From Castellaniella sp049673105 (lineage in GTDB: Bacteria > Pseudomonadota > Gammaproteobacteria > Burkholderiales > Burkholderiaceae_B): a stretch of DNA of 64,000 bases. Below are positions 1 to 8,117 of this stretch, piece by piece; the first letter of the stretch is position 1, and the number at the start of each line of letters is the position of its first letter. The position numbers and the translations under genes were made by a program. The notes beneath the pieces were generated by a model. The model was not told where the DNA came from and did no database searches. It saw only the letters and a program-made list of their open reading frames with translations. The DNA lies in NCBI RefSeq assembly GCF_049673105.1, contig NZ_JBATXG010000020.1, forward strand, positions 62,001 through 126,000. The letters run 5' to 3'.

Positions 1-3
1 CCA

Positions 4-501
4 TTATTCCAGCTGGAAAGCATCTCGGATCCAATCGATCCGGACGCCTTCGATGCAGACGACGTCAAAGCGACAGGGCGGCGGCCTGCCCTGGAAGTGC
101 AGGCGGGTCAGGGCGGGCAGGAAGTAGCGGGCTGCCCGGATCAGGCGAGCCTGCTTGGCCCGGTTTACACTGGCGGCGGCGCCACCATGATGCTGGTTGC
201 GTCGCTGCCGTACCTCGATGAAGACCAGCACGGCGCCCTCGCGGGCAACCAGGTCGATTTCGCCGGCTTTGCAGCGTAAATTCCGGGCCAGCGCCGCGAT
301 GCCCAGGGTCGCCAGGTAGCGGGCCGCCAGGTCTTCGGCAGCGTATCCCTGCCGTTGCGTGGCCGATCCTGCGGTAGCGGGCGATGTGTTCAGCGCCGCG
401 GGTGGCCTGGATCGGCGCGCTGCCGCGCGCAACGCCCGCCGGCGCCGCCGTCGGGCCAGGTCCTGGGCGGCTTGCGCCCGGGCATAGGGGTCGGTGGGCA
501 T
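4..501 (-). CDS. yraN: YraN/UPF0102 family protein (nuclease-like fold)
   Basis: A 165-residue protein of the YraN (UPF0102) family, which has a restriction-endonuclease-like fold but no settled biochemical role. The family core is visible in the C-terminal two thirds: GEIDLV at residues 80-84, an EVR motif near 96-98 and RFDVV near 144-148, matching the acidic PD-(D/E)xK-type pattern. The first 45 residues are Arg/Ala-rich, with six arginines in a row at 17-22, and look like a poorly conserved extension, so the true start could be further in. I chose the ATG at 501 because the open frame upstream runs into rsmI. It is divergent from rsmI with about 33 bp between them, a common pairing in proteobacteria. 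Confidence 0.85.
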   Translation of the reverse strand: MPTDPYARAQAAQDLARRRRRRALRAAARRSRPPAALNTSPATAGSATQRQGYAAEDLAARYLATLGIAALARNLRCKAGEIDLVAREGAVLVFIEVRQRRNQHHGGAAASVNRAKQARLIRAARYFLPALTRLHFQGRPPPCRFDVVCIEGVRIDWIRDAFQLE

Positions 502-534
502 AAGACGGAGTCCTTCCGGGACAAGGAATTCAGT

Positions 535-1464
535 ATGACGGACACAGACGGTCTGGATGAAGGGGCGGTGACGTGGAAACGTCACGCGCAGCAGGTAGCG
601 GAACAGATGTGGCCGTCGGCCTGTCTGTATGTGGTGGCCACTCCGATCGGCAATCTGGGCGATCTCAGCCTGCGGGCCTGGGAGGCCCTGCGGCGCTGCG
701 ATGCCATTGCGGCGGAAGACACCCGCACCAGCCGGACGCTGCTGGATGCCTGGGGTATTGCCACCCCCTTGATGGCGGCGCATCGGCACAATGAACAGCA
801 GGCGGCGGATGCCATTGTGCAGCGCCTGGCGCAGGGGCAGCGCATTGCGCTGGTGTCCGATGCCGGCGCGCCCGCTGTCAGCGACCCCGGCGCGCGTATC
901 GTGCGCCAGGTGCAGGCGGCGGGCTATCGCGTCATCCCTTTGCCGGGGCCTAGCGCCGTGATCGCCGCCCTGATGGCCAGCGGGGCCACGCGCGACGACG
1001 AGCCGGGCTTTGCCTTTGCCGGGTTTATGCCTTCCAAGCCCCAGGCGCGTCGCAAATGGCTGGCGCGCTGGATAGGTTTGCCCGTACCCGTGGTGATGTT
1101 CGAAACCCCCCATCGGCTGCAGGCGGCGCTGGCGGATTTATGCGAACTGGCGGCGCCGGAGCGCGAATTGACGGTGGCTCGCGAACTGAGCAAGCGGTTC
1201 GAGGAAATCGCCACGTTGTCGCTGGGGCAGGTACAGGATTGGTTGGCACAGGATGCTCATCGCAGCCAGGGGGAATTTGTGCTGGTGCTGCATGCGCCTG
1301 CCGTCCAGGCGGCGCCCGAGGACGATCTGTCGGCGGATCAGCAGCGGCTGATGGTGGCGCTGCTGGCAGAACTGTCGGTGCGTGACGCCGCGCGGGTCGG
1401 GGCTGCCGCCACGGGCCTGCCGCGAGACCGTCTGTACGCCTGGGCGCTGCGTCAGAGTCCCTGA
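535..1464 (+). CDS. rsmI: 16S rRNA (cytidine(1402)-2'-O)-methyltransferase
   Basis: RsmI transfers a methyl group from S-adenosylmethionine to the 2'-O of C1402 in 16S rRNA, tuning decoding in the ribosomal P site. The 309-residue protein has the tetrapyrrole-methylase-type fold signatures: VATPIGNLGDLS at residues 34-45, EDTRTSR at 61-67, SDAGAPAVSDPG at 108-119 and the GPSA loop near 138. Length is a little above the usual 280-290 because of a 30-residue N-terminal extension. The ATG at 535 is preceded by AAGGA about 7 bases upstream, which decides the start. The 3' end overlaps convergent rlpA by 13 bp. Confidence 0.95.
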   Translation: MTDTDGLDEGAVTWKRHAQQVAEQMWPSACLYVVATPIGNLGDLSLRAWEALRRCDAIAAEDTRTSRTLLDAWGIATPLMAAHRHNEQQAADAIVQRLAQGQRIALVSDAGAPAVSDPGARIVRQVQAAGYRVIPLPGPSAVIAALMASGATRDDEPGFAFAGFMPSKPQARRKWLARWIGLPVPVVMFETPHRLQAALADLCELAAPERELTVARELSKRFEEIATLSLGQVQDWLAQDAHRSQGEFVLVLHAPAVQAAPEDDLSADQQRLMVALLAELSVRDAARVGAAATGLPRDRLYAWALRQSP

Positions 1465-2426
1465 TCCAGGGCGATGACGGGGTTCATCCCGGCGGACGCG
1501 GATAGGGCGCTGGCGGTCTGGTGGGCCTGGTCCCTGGATGGGAACGGCCCCATGCGCACTTTATAGAGCGGCGGCTGGTGGCTGACGGATGCCTGGCCCA
1601 GAGACCCATCCATTTGCGCATTGACGCGCTCGGCCAGGGCCTGTGCGTTGTCCATCGAGGAAAAGGCGCCGAATTGCAGGTAAATGCTGCCACCGGTCAC
1701 GGCGCCCGTGAGCGGTGCCGGGGTCAGCGCGGTCGGCGTGACCGGCGCGCTGACTGGGCGGGCTTGCGGCTGAACGGGTTCGGCCACCGGGCTGGCCGAG
1801 GCCATCAGGGTAGCGCCGGGGACGCGTCCGGCGCGGATGTCGGCGTTGGTGATGGCCTGGACCACCACGCGCCCGCTGCCCGGACCGATCAGTCCCAATT
1901 TGGAGGCGGCGACATAGGATAGATCGATGATGCGTCCGGGATGAAACGGACCTCGATCATTGATGCGCACGACGATAGAGCGCCCGTTGACCCGGCTGGT
2001 GACTTTGGCATAGCTGGGAATCGGCAGGGTCGGGTGGGCCGCCGTCATGGCGTACATATCGTAGGTTTCGCCGTTGGCGGTTTTTTCCCCGTGGAATTTG
2101 CGCCCGTACCAGGAAGCGATGCCTTCTTGTTGATAGGGCTGGTCTTCACCGATGGGGATATAGCGTACGCCGAAGACTTCGTAGGGCCGGAAGTTCGCCG
2201 GCGCATGGCGCTCCAGGCGCGGCACAGCGTCGGGGATCGAGGCAATGTCGGCGGGGATGCGAGCGCCGGGGCCATCGTCCTTGTAGTAGCCGCCGGACCG
2301 CGACGCGCAGCCCGCCAGTACCGCCAGCAGAACGCACAGCCCGACTATCATCAGCGTACGCCAGAGCGATGGCTGCGGCAGCGGCGAGGGGCGGGCGGAT
2401 AGGGGGAGCGTGGCGGTCTGGATCAT
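1452..2426 (-). CDS. rlpA: RlpA family septal/endolytic transglycosylase lipoprotein
   Basis: RlpA is an outer-membrane lipoprotein that cleaves glycan strands lacking stem peptides, often at the septum. The 324-residue product has a hydrophobic segment at 25-38 ending in the lipobox LAGC (Cys40), then a double-psi beta-barrel domain with GIASWYGRKFHGEKTANGE at 102-120 and INDRGPF at 155-161, a Pro/Ala-rich linker, and a C-terminal SPOR domain from about 245 for denuded-glycan binding. The start at 2426 overlaps the rapZ stop by 4 bp (ATGA), suggesting coupling; an internal ATG at 2351 would give a shorter, more usual signal peptide. Its 3' end overlaps rsmI on the opposite strand. Confidence 0.93.
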   Translation of the reverse strand: MIQTATLPLSARPSPLPQPSLWRTLMIVGLCVLLAVLAGCASRSGGYYKDDGPGARIPADIASIPDAVPRLERHAPANFRPYEVFGVRYIPIGEDQPYQQEGIASWYGRKFHGEKTANGETYDMYAMTAAHPTLPIPSYAKVTSRVNGRSIVVRINDRGPFHPGRIIDLSYVAASKLGLIGPGSGRVVVQAITNADIRAGRVPGATLMASASPVAEPVQPQARPVSAPVTPTALTPAPLTGAVTGGSIYLQFGAFSSMDNAQALAERVNAQMDGSLGQASVSHQPPLYKVRMGPFPSRDQAHQTASALSASAGMNPVIALDQGL

Positions 2427-3298
2427 GGTGCTGGCGTTTGCAACATCGGATTACGGTGGCGCACCAATAAGGGCGAGTGATCGGCAAAGCGTCGCGCCAG
2501 CTGCTCGGTGACGTAGACCGAGCGGTGCTGCCCGCCGGTGCAGCCGATGGCCACCGTCAGGTAATTGCGCGTGTCCTGCATATAGAGCGGCAGCCATTTG
2601 CGGATGAATGCGGAAATGTCCTCGATCATGGCCTCGACGCTGCCAAATTGCGCCAGCCACGCGGCGACGGACTCATCGCGCCCCGTCAGGGGGCGCAATT
2701 GCGGATCATAGTGTGGATTGGGCAGGCAGCGCACGTCGAAGACCAGGTCTGCGTCATGCGGCACGCCGCGTTTGTAGGCAAAGGATTCGAAGGTCAGGAT
2801 GACCGAGGCCCGATCGACCTGCACCAGATCGCGCACCCAGCTGCGCAACTGGCCCGGCGTCAGGTCCGAGGTGTCAATGACGTGTTCCTGGTGGCGCAGC
2901 GATGCCATCAGATCGCGTTCCCGGCTGATACAGCCCTGCAGCGAGGCATCCAGGCCTTCGCGCTGCATCCGGTCGGTCAGGGGGTGTCGGCGCCGGGATT
3001 CGGAATACCGTTGCATCAGTGTGTGGTCGTCGGCATCCAGAAAAATGACGTGCAGCGCGGTTCCCATCGCGCGCAGGCTGGTCAGAATGCCGGGCAGTTC
3101 ATCCAGGTCGCCGGGGGTGCGCACGTCGATGGCGACCGCCACCCTTTCCAGACCGCTGTCCTGGGTGCTGGCGATGAAGTCGTGCAGGAAGCGCACGGGC
3201 AGGTTGTCGATACAGGTGTAGCCGGTGTCTTCCAGCATGCGCAGGGCCACGGATTTGCCCGATCCGGAGATTCCGGTGATGAGGACGATGTTCAGCAT
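2423..3298 (-). CDS. rapZ: RNase adapter protein RapZ (YvcJ-type P-loop protein)
   Basis: RapZ is a P-loop nucleotide-binding protein; in enterobacteria it binds sRNAs and guides RNase E to control glucosamine-6-phosphate synthase, and the family role in betaproteobacteria is less clear. The 291-residue sequence has Walker A GISGSGKS at residues 9-16, a conserved CIDNLPV segment near 29-35, and the diagnostic GCTGGQHRSV motif at 252-261. It lies 46 bp after hprK in the hpf-ptsN-hprK-rapZ run and overlaps rlpA by 4 bp, so it is probably cotranscribed with both sides. Length is normal for the family. Confidence 0.95.
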   Translation of the reverse strand: MLNIVLITGISGSGKSVALRMLEDTGYTCIDNLPVRFLHDFIASTQDSGLERVAVAIDVRTPGDLDELPGILTSLRAMGTALHVIFLDADDHTLMQRYSESRRRHPLTDRMQREGLDASLQGCISRERDLMASLRHQEHVIDTSDLTPGQLRSWVRDLVQVDRASVILTFESFAYKRGVPHDADLVFDVRCLPNPHYDPQLRPLTGRDESVAAWLAQFGSVEAMIEDISAFIRKWLPLYMQDTRNYLTVAIGCTGGQHRSVYVTEQLARRFADHSPLLVRHRNPMLQTPAP

Positions 3299-3344
3299 GG
3301 CTCGCCTGTGAGGTGTGCGGGGAAGGAAGACGAAGTGCTGTGGA

Positions 3345-4283
3345 TCACGGGCGTTTCTCTCGGGAGCTTTCCATGATGGCCAGTGCCTGGCGTTCGATGA
3401 ATTCGCCCATGGTGTCGATGCCGCGCAGGCTCAAGATGGTATTGCGCACGGCGGCTTCGACCAGCACGGCCAGGTTGCGGCCTGCCGCCACCTGCAGCAT
3501 GACGCGGCGGATAGGGATGCCCAGGATGTCCTGGTATTCATCTTGCATGGGCAGGCGTTCGAAATTTTCCGGTGTCATGCGCACCAGGTGCACGATGAGC
3601 TTGATTTTCATCTTGCGCCGCACGGATGTTTCACCAAAGATCGTGCGGATGTCCAGCAGGCCCAGGCCGCGGACTTCCAGCAGGTTCTGCAGCAGCGAGG
3701 GGCATTGGCCCTCGACGAAGTTGGGGGCGGTGCGGGATAGTTCGACCGCGTCATCGGCCACCAGGCCGTGGCCGCGCGAAATCAGTTCCAGCGCCAGTTC
3801 GCTTTTGCCCAGACCGGATTCTCCGGTGATCAGTACGCCCAGGCCCAGCACATCCATGAAAACCCCATGTACCGTGGTCTTGGGCGCGATCCGTTTGCCT
3901 AGATAGATACGCAGCAGATCGATCAGGTGCGCGGCGTCGGTGGGAGTGCCTATGAGGGGAATGGCCTTTTCCCGGCAGAAAGCCTGGAGGTCGGCGGGCG
4001 CTTCGGTGTCGCCTGCCAGGACGATGGCCGGGACACCCCCTGCAACCAGGTCTTCCAGGTGATGGAGGCGGCGCTTGCTGTCCAGATGCTGGTAGTACGA
4101 GATTTCCTCGGCGCCGAATACCTGGATGCGGCTGGGGTGGATCAGGTTCAGGTGTCCGACCAGATCGGCGGCGGCTCCCCGGGCGTCCGGGATAGCGCGC
4201 TCGGCAGCGGCTTCCTGCCCGGCTAGCCAGGTAAAGCTGATCTTGTCGGCGTTGTCACGAATCAGCTCTTGGATGGTCAGCAT
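3345..4283 (-). CDS. hprK: HPr kinase/phosphorylase
   Basis: HprK phosphorylates and dephosphorylates HPr on serine using ATP, PPi and phosphate; in betaproteobacteria it acts in an incomplete PTS with regulatory rather than sugar-transport duties. The 312-residue protein has the N-terminal hprK domain (1-130), Walker A GESGLGKS at 154-161, the preceding VHG with His139, acidic DD at 177-178 and the family motif EVRGLGLLDIRTIFG near 204-218. Its start lies inside the end of ptsN (29-bp overlap), typical of this operon. HPr and enzyme I are not in the window. Confidence 0.95.
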   Translation of the reverse strand: MLTIQELIRDNADKISFTWLAGQEAAAERAIPDARGAAADLVGHLNLIHPSRIQVFGAEEISYYQHLDSKRRLHHLEDLVAGGVPAIVLAGDTEAPADLQAFCREKAIPLIGTPTDAAHLIDLLRIYLGKRIAPKTTVHGVFMDVLGLGVLITGESGLGKSELALELISRGHGLVADDAVELSRTAPNFVEGQCPSLLQNLLEVRGLGLLDIRTIFGETSVRRKMKIKLIVHLVRMTPENFERLPMQDEYQDILGIPIRRVMLQVAAGRNLAVLVEAAVRNTILSLRGIDTMGEFIERQALAIMESSREKRP

Positions 4284-4752
4284 GTTCTGTCAGCGGGTGA
4301 TCGGCGCCGTTCAGGATGAGTTGATGGATCTGCTGCGGGTCGGTGGCCTGCGTCAGGGTGTGGCGCACCTGCGGGTCGGACAGCAGGCGGGCGATGCCGG
4401 CCAGCAGATCCAGGTGGGTCTGGGTGGCGGCTTCGGGCATCAACAGAAAAAACAGCAGTCGCGCGGTGCGCCCGTCGTTGGCGTCGAAGCGGATCGGATT
4501 GGCCAGCCGGATGAAGGCGGCGTGGGGTTCGCGCAGATCTTTTAGACGACCGTGAGGAATCGCGACGTCGTGACCCAGCGCCGTCGAACCCAGGCGCTCG
4601 CGCGCCAGCAGGCTGTGAAAGACGGACATGCGGGCCACGCCCTGGTTGTTCTCGAACAGCAGGCCGGCGTGCTCGAAAGCGCGTTTTTTGCTGGTAGCCG
4701 CCAGGTCCAGGACGATATTGTCCGGCGGCAGAATGCGGGAGCTGAGGTTCAT
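4255..4752 (-). CDS. ptsN: PTS IIA-like nitrogen regulatory protein (EIIA-Ntr)
   Basis: EIIA-Ntr is the last phosphoacceptor of the nitrogen PTS and regulates other proteins, such as potassium transport and phosphate sensing in other bacteria, by its phosphorylation state. The 165-residue protein has the EIIA-fructose-type fold with the active-site histidine in AIPHGR (His67), and LLFFLLMPE near 110-118. It begins 108 bp after hpf and its end overlaps hprK. The C-terminal 15 residues (after about 150) are hydrophilic and probably disordered. In many relatives rpoN is in the same run; here it is missing. Confidence 0.95.
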   Translation of the reverse strand: MNLSSRILPPDNIVLDLAATSKKRAFEHAGLLFENNQGVARMSVFHSLLARERLGSTALGHDVAIPHGRLKDLREPHAAFIRLANPIRFDANDGRTARLLFFLLMPEAATQTHLDLLAGIARLLSDPQVRHTLTQATDPQQIHQLILNGADHPLTEHADHPRADS

Positions 4753-4860
4753 GGCGACATTATAGGTGTGAGATGCCCCCAGATATCAACATGGCCCCGA
4801 AGCAGCGCTGCGAGGCCATGGTGTCAGTGTCGGCTGGGCCGTGCCAGCCGGTCAGGATGC

Positions 4861-5187
4861 TTACTCAGCGTGGATTTCCTGACGTTTGGGTGGTTCGTGG
4901 GCATAAGTCTGAGCCTTGGATTTGTATTTGATCACCTGGCGGTCGACTTTGTCGACCAGCAGGTCGATGGCCGCGTACAAGTTGTCATCCGAGGCTGCGC
5001 AATGCAGGTCCTTGCCGCGCAGACGCATGGTGATTTCAGCCGTGTGTTTGAGCGGTTCTATCGAGAGCATGACCTGGGTATCGATGACCTGATCGAAGTG
5101 CCGTAGGACGCGGGCGGTCTTGGTATGGACGTATTCGCGGATGGCTGGGGTGATTTCCAGATGACGACCGGTGATTGTCAGGCTCAT
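4861..5187 (-). CDS. hpf: Ribosome hibernation promoting factor, short form
   Basis: HPF binds the decoding and mRNA channel of the 30S subunit and helps form inactive 100S ribosomes in slow growth. The 108-residue protein begins MSLTITGRHLEITPAIREYV, the usual N-terminus of the YhbH/HPF family, and holds the complete S30AE domain with no C-terminal dimerisation domain, so it is the short type. A strong AAGGAG lies 7-8 bases before the ATG at 5187, which rules out the longer open frame upstream. It heads the hpf-ptsN-hprK-rapZ-rlpA run and has its own candidate promoter at 5286-5313. Confidence 0.95.
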   Translation of the reverse strand: MSLTITGRHLEITPAIREYVHTKTARVLRHFDQVIDTQVMLSIEPLKHTAEITMRLRGKDLHCAASDDNLYAAIDLLVDKVDRQVIKYKSKAQTYAHEPPKRQEIHAE

Positions 5188-5285
5188 AGTGCAGGCTCCT
5201 TGCGGAAAAAAACAGAGGTGGTTCTGTATGCGAACCGGGAAAGTGGGGGAAGGGTCTCCTTTTCTGACAGGTTGATGACAGGTCC

Positions 5286-5313
5286 AGTGTACCGATTGGC
5301 AAAAAGACAGCAA
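5286..5313 (-). promoter_or_regulatory. Candidate sigma70 promoter for hpf-ptsN-hprK-rapZ
   Basis: On the minus strand TTGCTG (-35) and TACACT (-10) are separated by 16 bp. The predicted start would give a leader of about 90 nt before hpf. Seen by eye only. It is the best match between lptB and hpf and fits an operon starting at hpf rather than reading from lptB. Confidence 0.45.
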
Positions 5314-5380
5314 GAGGGGATAAAAAGAGTAAGATAGCTGGATTGGCTGCCGGACGTTTGTTCTGCGCCACGCACGAAAG

Positions 5381-5402
5381 TCGCCCCTGCATGCAGGGGC
5401 GA
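5381..5402. terminator. 22-bp perfect palindrome, possible bidirectional terminator
   Basis: The 22 bases form a perfect palindrome centred on TGCATGCA, with CGCCCC arms. On the plus strand it is followed by ATTTGTTTTT; on the minus strand, the direction of lptB transcription, the following run is weaker (CTTTCG). It probably ends the kdsD-lptB transcript and insulates hpf. Confidence 0.5.
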
Positions 5403-5420
5403 TTTGTTTTTGCGCGGGCA

Positions 5421-5529
5421 AGGCTGCGCGGCGTGGGGGCTACCTTTGGCGCGCCGGGCCGCCCCAAGCGCCAAAGCGCCCCCTTGGGGGGGCAGCAAGC
5501 AGCCGCAGGCTGCGCGGCGTGGGGGCTAC
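5421..5529 (-). repeat. Dispersed GC-rich intergenic repeat, one full copy plus a partial copy
   Basis: Read on the minus strand, about 5450-5525 matches the repeat unit found three times at 37727-37950: CCCCCACGC, a GCGGC..TTGCTG segment, a CCCCC(C)AAGGGGGCG palindrome and CTTGGGGCGGCCC. A 23-bp exact direct repeat flanks it (5421-5443 and 5507-5529), the second copy covering the lptB stop codon. The 338-bp lptB-hpf interval holds this element, the 5381-5402 palindrome and the hpf promoter, and no gene that I can see. Confidence 0.7.
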
Positions 5530-6308
5530 ATACGGAAGTTCTTGCCCAGGTAGACCTGGCGCACGGCCTCGTTATCGACGATTTCGCTAGGGTGACCGCT
5601 GGTCAGCACCCGGCCTTCGCTGATGATGTAGGCGCGGTCGCAGATGCCCAGGGTTTCGCGCACATTGTGGTCGGTGATCAGCACACCGATGTTGCGCCCG
5701 CGCAGAAACTGCACGATGCGCTGGATTTCGATCACGGCGATGGGGTCGACCCCGGCAAAGGGCTCGTCCAGCAGGATGAAGCGGGGGTGCGTAGCCAGGG
5801 CGCGGGCGATTTCCACCCGGCGGCGTTCCCCGCCCGACAGCGACAGCGCCATATTGCGGCGGATGTGCTCGATCTGCAGTTCGTCGATCAGGGATTCCAG
5901 GCGTTCTTCGATGGCGGGGCCGGACAGCGGATGGCCCTGGGAATCGCGCTGCAATTCCAGGACGGCGCGGATGTTCTGTTCGACGGTCAGGCGGCGAAAG
6001 ACAGAGGCATCCTGGGGCAGATACGACAGCCCCAACTGGGCGCGCCGGTGCATGGGCACGCCTGTGACGTCGTGGTGGTCGATGGCGATGCGGCCCGTGT
6101 CGGCGGGGATCAGGCCGACAATCATGTAGAAACTGGTGGTTTTGCCGGCGCCGTTGGGACCCAACAGGCCGACGACCTCGCCGCTGTCGACGGATAAGGA
6201 AACATCCTGGACCACGGCGCGGCGGCCAAAGGTCTTGCCCAGGCCGGTGGCCTGGAGGCAGCCGCTGCTACGCGCGGGTTCGGGTGTGGAGTGTGAAGAG
6301 ACAGGCAT
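5526..6308 (-). CDS. lptB: LPS export ABC transporter ATP-binding protein
   Basis: LptB is the cytoplasmic ATPase of the LptB2FGC transporter that pulls LPS out of the inner membrane onto the Lpt bridge. The 260-residue protein has Walker A GPNGAGKT at 50-57, the signature LSGGE at 157-161 and Walker B FILLDEP at 177-183, and ends in the family-typical YLGKNFRM. I chose the ATG at 6308; the open frame continues upstream inside lptA but without LptB similarity. The N-terminal 18 residues are an unconserved extension. The stop codon falls within one arm of a 23-bp direct repeat. Confidence 0.95.
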   Translation of the reverse strand: MPVSSHSTPEPARSSGCLQATGLGKTFGRRAVVQDVSLSVDSGEVVGLLGPNGAGKTTSFYMIVGLIPADTGRIAIDHHDVTGVPMHRRAQLGLSYLPQDASVFRRLTVEQNIRAVLELQRDSQGHPLSGPAIEERLESLIDELQIEHIRRNMALSLSGGERRRVEIARALATHPRFILLDEPFAGVDPIAVIEIQRIVQFLRGRNIGVLITDHNVRETLGICDRAYIISEGRVLTSGHPSEIVDNEAVRQVYLGKNFRM

Positions 6309-6322
6309 GAGGCGTGAGGCGA

Positions 6323-6904
6323 TTATGGGCGTTGCGTCCGGCACTTGGCGATGGCTTGGTCGACGCGGGACTGCGGTTGCGCCAGAGATCGGACGCGCCC
6401 GCCGGCGGCAGCGGAATTCTGGCCGCCAAAGGCTTCGTAGGTGCCGGTTTTTTCGTGGTAGATGATGCGCGCGCCACGGACGTTGTCGAATGGCTGGCCG
6501 CAGATCTGTCGGGTGACGGTGGCTTGGCCTGTCAACGTGATGTCGCCGGCCTGCCCTGCGTAGTCTGCCTGCTGGCCGGTGGCGATCAGGGTTTCGAATT
6601 TGGCCGGATTTTCCTGGCGGATCGTGACGGTGCCGCCCTTGTCGGCGGTGGCCGTGCCAAACTGATTGCCCTGGGCGTCTTCGCGGGTGACGAGCTTGTC
6701 GGCCCGCAAGGTCATGGCGCCTCTGGTCAGGACCACGTTGCCGGTGAAGGTGCTGACCTTGTTCAGGTCGTCGTAGTGCAGGGTGTCGGACAGAATGATG
6801 GTGTCGGGATCCGCCGGTTTTTCCTGGGCGGGCGCCGCGTGCGCGGGCAGGGCCAGACCGTAGCCGATGGATGCGGTGAGCAAAGCGAGGGGCAGGATTT
6901 TCAT
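6323..6904 (-). CDS. lptA: LPS transport periplasmic bridge protein
   Basis: LptA forms the periplasmic beta-jellyroll filament that carries LPS from LptC to LptD. The 193-residue product has a signal peptide (cleavage likely after AHA, residue 23) and the OstA-type domain with LHYDDLNKVSTFTGNVVLTRG at about 43-63 and TADKGGTVTIRQ. Its ATG overlaps the lptC stop by 4 bp (ATGA), so translation is probably coupled; lptB follows after 14 bp. The C-terminal 30 residues after AFGGQNS are an Arg/Gln-rich tail. Confidence 0.93.
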   Translation of the reverse strand: MKILPLALLTASIGYGLALPAHAAPAQEKPADPDTIILSDTLHYDDLNKVSTFTGNVVLTRGAMTLRADKLVTREDAQGNQFGTATADKGGTVTIRQENPAKFETLIATGQQADYAGQAGDITLTGQATVTRQICGQPFDNVRGARIIYHEKTGTYEAFGGQNSAAAGGRVRSLAQPQSRVDQAIAKCRTQRP

Positions 6905-7518
6905 GGTTGTCTGGTCTTATGAGGTCCGGTATCGCGGGCCGCCTGATCTTCGCCGGAAATCTTGACGTCGCTGGCGGCATTGACGGTCAGCTGGCGGGTG
7001 CGGTTATCGTAGCGCATCCCCTGGCCGCGCATGGTGGAATTGCCGTTGACAACCAGCGCCGGTCGGTCGGTGTAAACCAGATCCTGGTTGGGTTCGATCG
7101 TCAGTTGTTCGCTGCGCACGTCCAGCAGTTGATGATTGGCGTCTGGCAGACGCTGCAGGTGGGCGTCGCCAATCAGGACGATGCGTTCACCATGCTGATC
7201 CAGTGTGCCCATTTTGGCCGTCCCGACGGTGATGGGGGAATTGGGCTGATGGCCCGTGGCGCGAGGGGCTGTGATCTCGTAGCTGTCCGTGTCGGGGAAA
7301 TGCTCCATCGCGCTGCCTTCCAGGCGATTGATGGCGCGTCCTTCGGGATCGGTGCGCAGCATGACGAAAGCGCTGGCCCAGGAATCGCGTTCGTGCGTGA
7401 TGCGTCGGGGCGGGTCGATCTCGATCGAGCGCAGGGCGTAATCCGAGGCCCACCAGGTGCCCAGCACCAGCAGGCCCAGCAACAGGACCGCGACCAGACC
7501 GGGCAGGCGCTCTTTCAT
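6901..7518 (-). CDS. lptC: LPS export protein LptC
   Basis: LptC is a bitopic inner-membrane protein linking LptBFG to the LptA bridge. The 205-residue protein has one N-terminal membrane segment (about 6-24) followed by a periplasmic LptC/DUF1239 domain containing FVMLRTDPEGRAINRLEG and HFPDTDSYEITAPRA, typical of betaproteobacterial LptC. The ATG at 7518 overlaps the kdsC stop by 4 bp and is preferred over upstream codons in the same frame, which lie inside kdsC. Position between kdsC and lptA supports the call. Confidence 0.92.
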   Translation of the reverse strand: MKERLPGLVAVLLLGLLVLGTWWASDYALRSIEIDPPRRITHERDSWASAFVMLRTDPEGRAINRLEGSAMEHFPDTDSYEITAPRATGHQPNSPITVGTAKMGTLDQHGERIVLIGDAHLQRLPDANHQLLDVRSEQLTIEPNQDLVYTDRPALVVNGNSTMRGQGMRYDNRTRQLTVNAASDVKISGEDQAARDTGPHKTRQP

Positions 7519-8117
7519 TGGATGGCGCCGCCCAAAGTAGACAGCGAGACGTTGAAGCAGGCCCCCAAACGGCCTTGGGCGGCCAGCAGCAGGTCGCAGC
7601 ATTCGCGCACCGCGCCGCGCCCGCCGGTCTGGCTGGCGATCCAGTGCGCTGCCTGGCTGATATAGAAGGGGGCGTTGGGGACGCTGGCGGCGAAGCCCAC
7701 GCGCTGCAGCACCGGCAGGTCGATGATGTCGTCGCCCATGTAGCCCACGGCGTCCAGTCCCAGCCCGGCTTCGCGGGCCAGGCCTTCGACCGTGATGAGC
7801 TTGTCGTGGATGCCCTGCAAGACCGGCGAGATACCCAGTTCGGCCGCGCGGCGGGACGTGATGGCGCTTTTTCGACCGCTGACCCAGGCGACGCGGATGC
7901 CTTGTTCGCGCAGCAGGCGCAAGCCGTGGCCATCCAGCGCATTAAAGGGTTTCACGGCCTCGCCGTGTTCACCGTACCAGAGGCTGCCATCCGTCAGGAC
8001 GCCGTCCACGTCGAAGATCATCATGCGCACGGCGCGGGCGCGTTCGCGGACATCGGGGCTGGTGCGGGCCAGAATCTGGGCCTCTGCGGGATGGGAAAAG
8101 CCGGGCAGTTCATTCAT
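7515..8117 (-). CDS. kdsC: 3-deoxy-D-manno-octulosonate 8-phosphate phosphatase
   Basis: KdsC hydrolyses Kdo 8-phosphate to Kdo for the LPS inner core. The 200-residue HAD-superfamily protein (C0 type, no cap) has the nucleophile motif DVDGVLTDG with Asp36 and Asp38, VSGRKSAIT near 79-87, and the late acidic motif GYMGDDIIDLP. The start ATG at 8117 shares its A with the stop of kdsD (TGATG), so the pair is translationally coupled. Length is slightly longer than E. coli KdsC because of 30 extra N-terminal residues. Confidence 0.95.
   Translation of the reverse strand: MNELPGFSHPAEAQILARTSPDVRERARAVRMMIFDVDGVLTDGSLWYGEHGEAVKPFNALDGHGLRLLREQGIRVAWVSGRKSAITSRRAAELGISPVLQGIHDKLITVEGLAREAGLGLDAVGYMGDDIIDLPVLQRVGFAASVPNAPFYISQAAHWIASQTGGRGAVRECCDLLLAAQGRLGACFNVSLSTLGGAIQ

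Noticed and set aside
5341..6197. Long plus-strand open frame across the lptB region
   Set aside because: It is antisense to lptB and the repeat, has no family resemblance and reflects GC-rich third positions.
5526..6980. 484-residue version of LptB
   Set aside because: The first 224 residues read through lptA in another frame with low-complexity sequence; LptB homology starts at the ATG at 6308.
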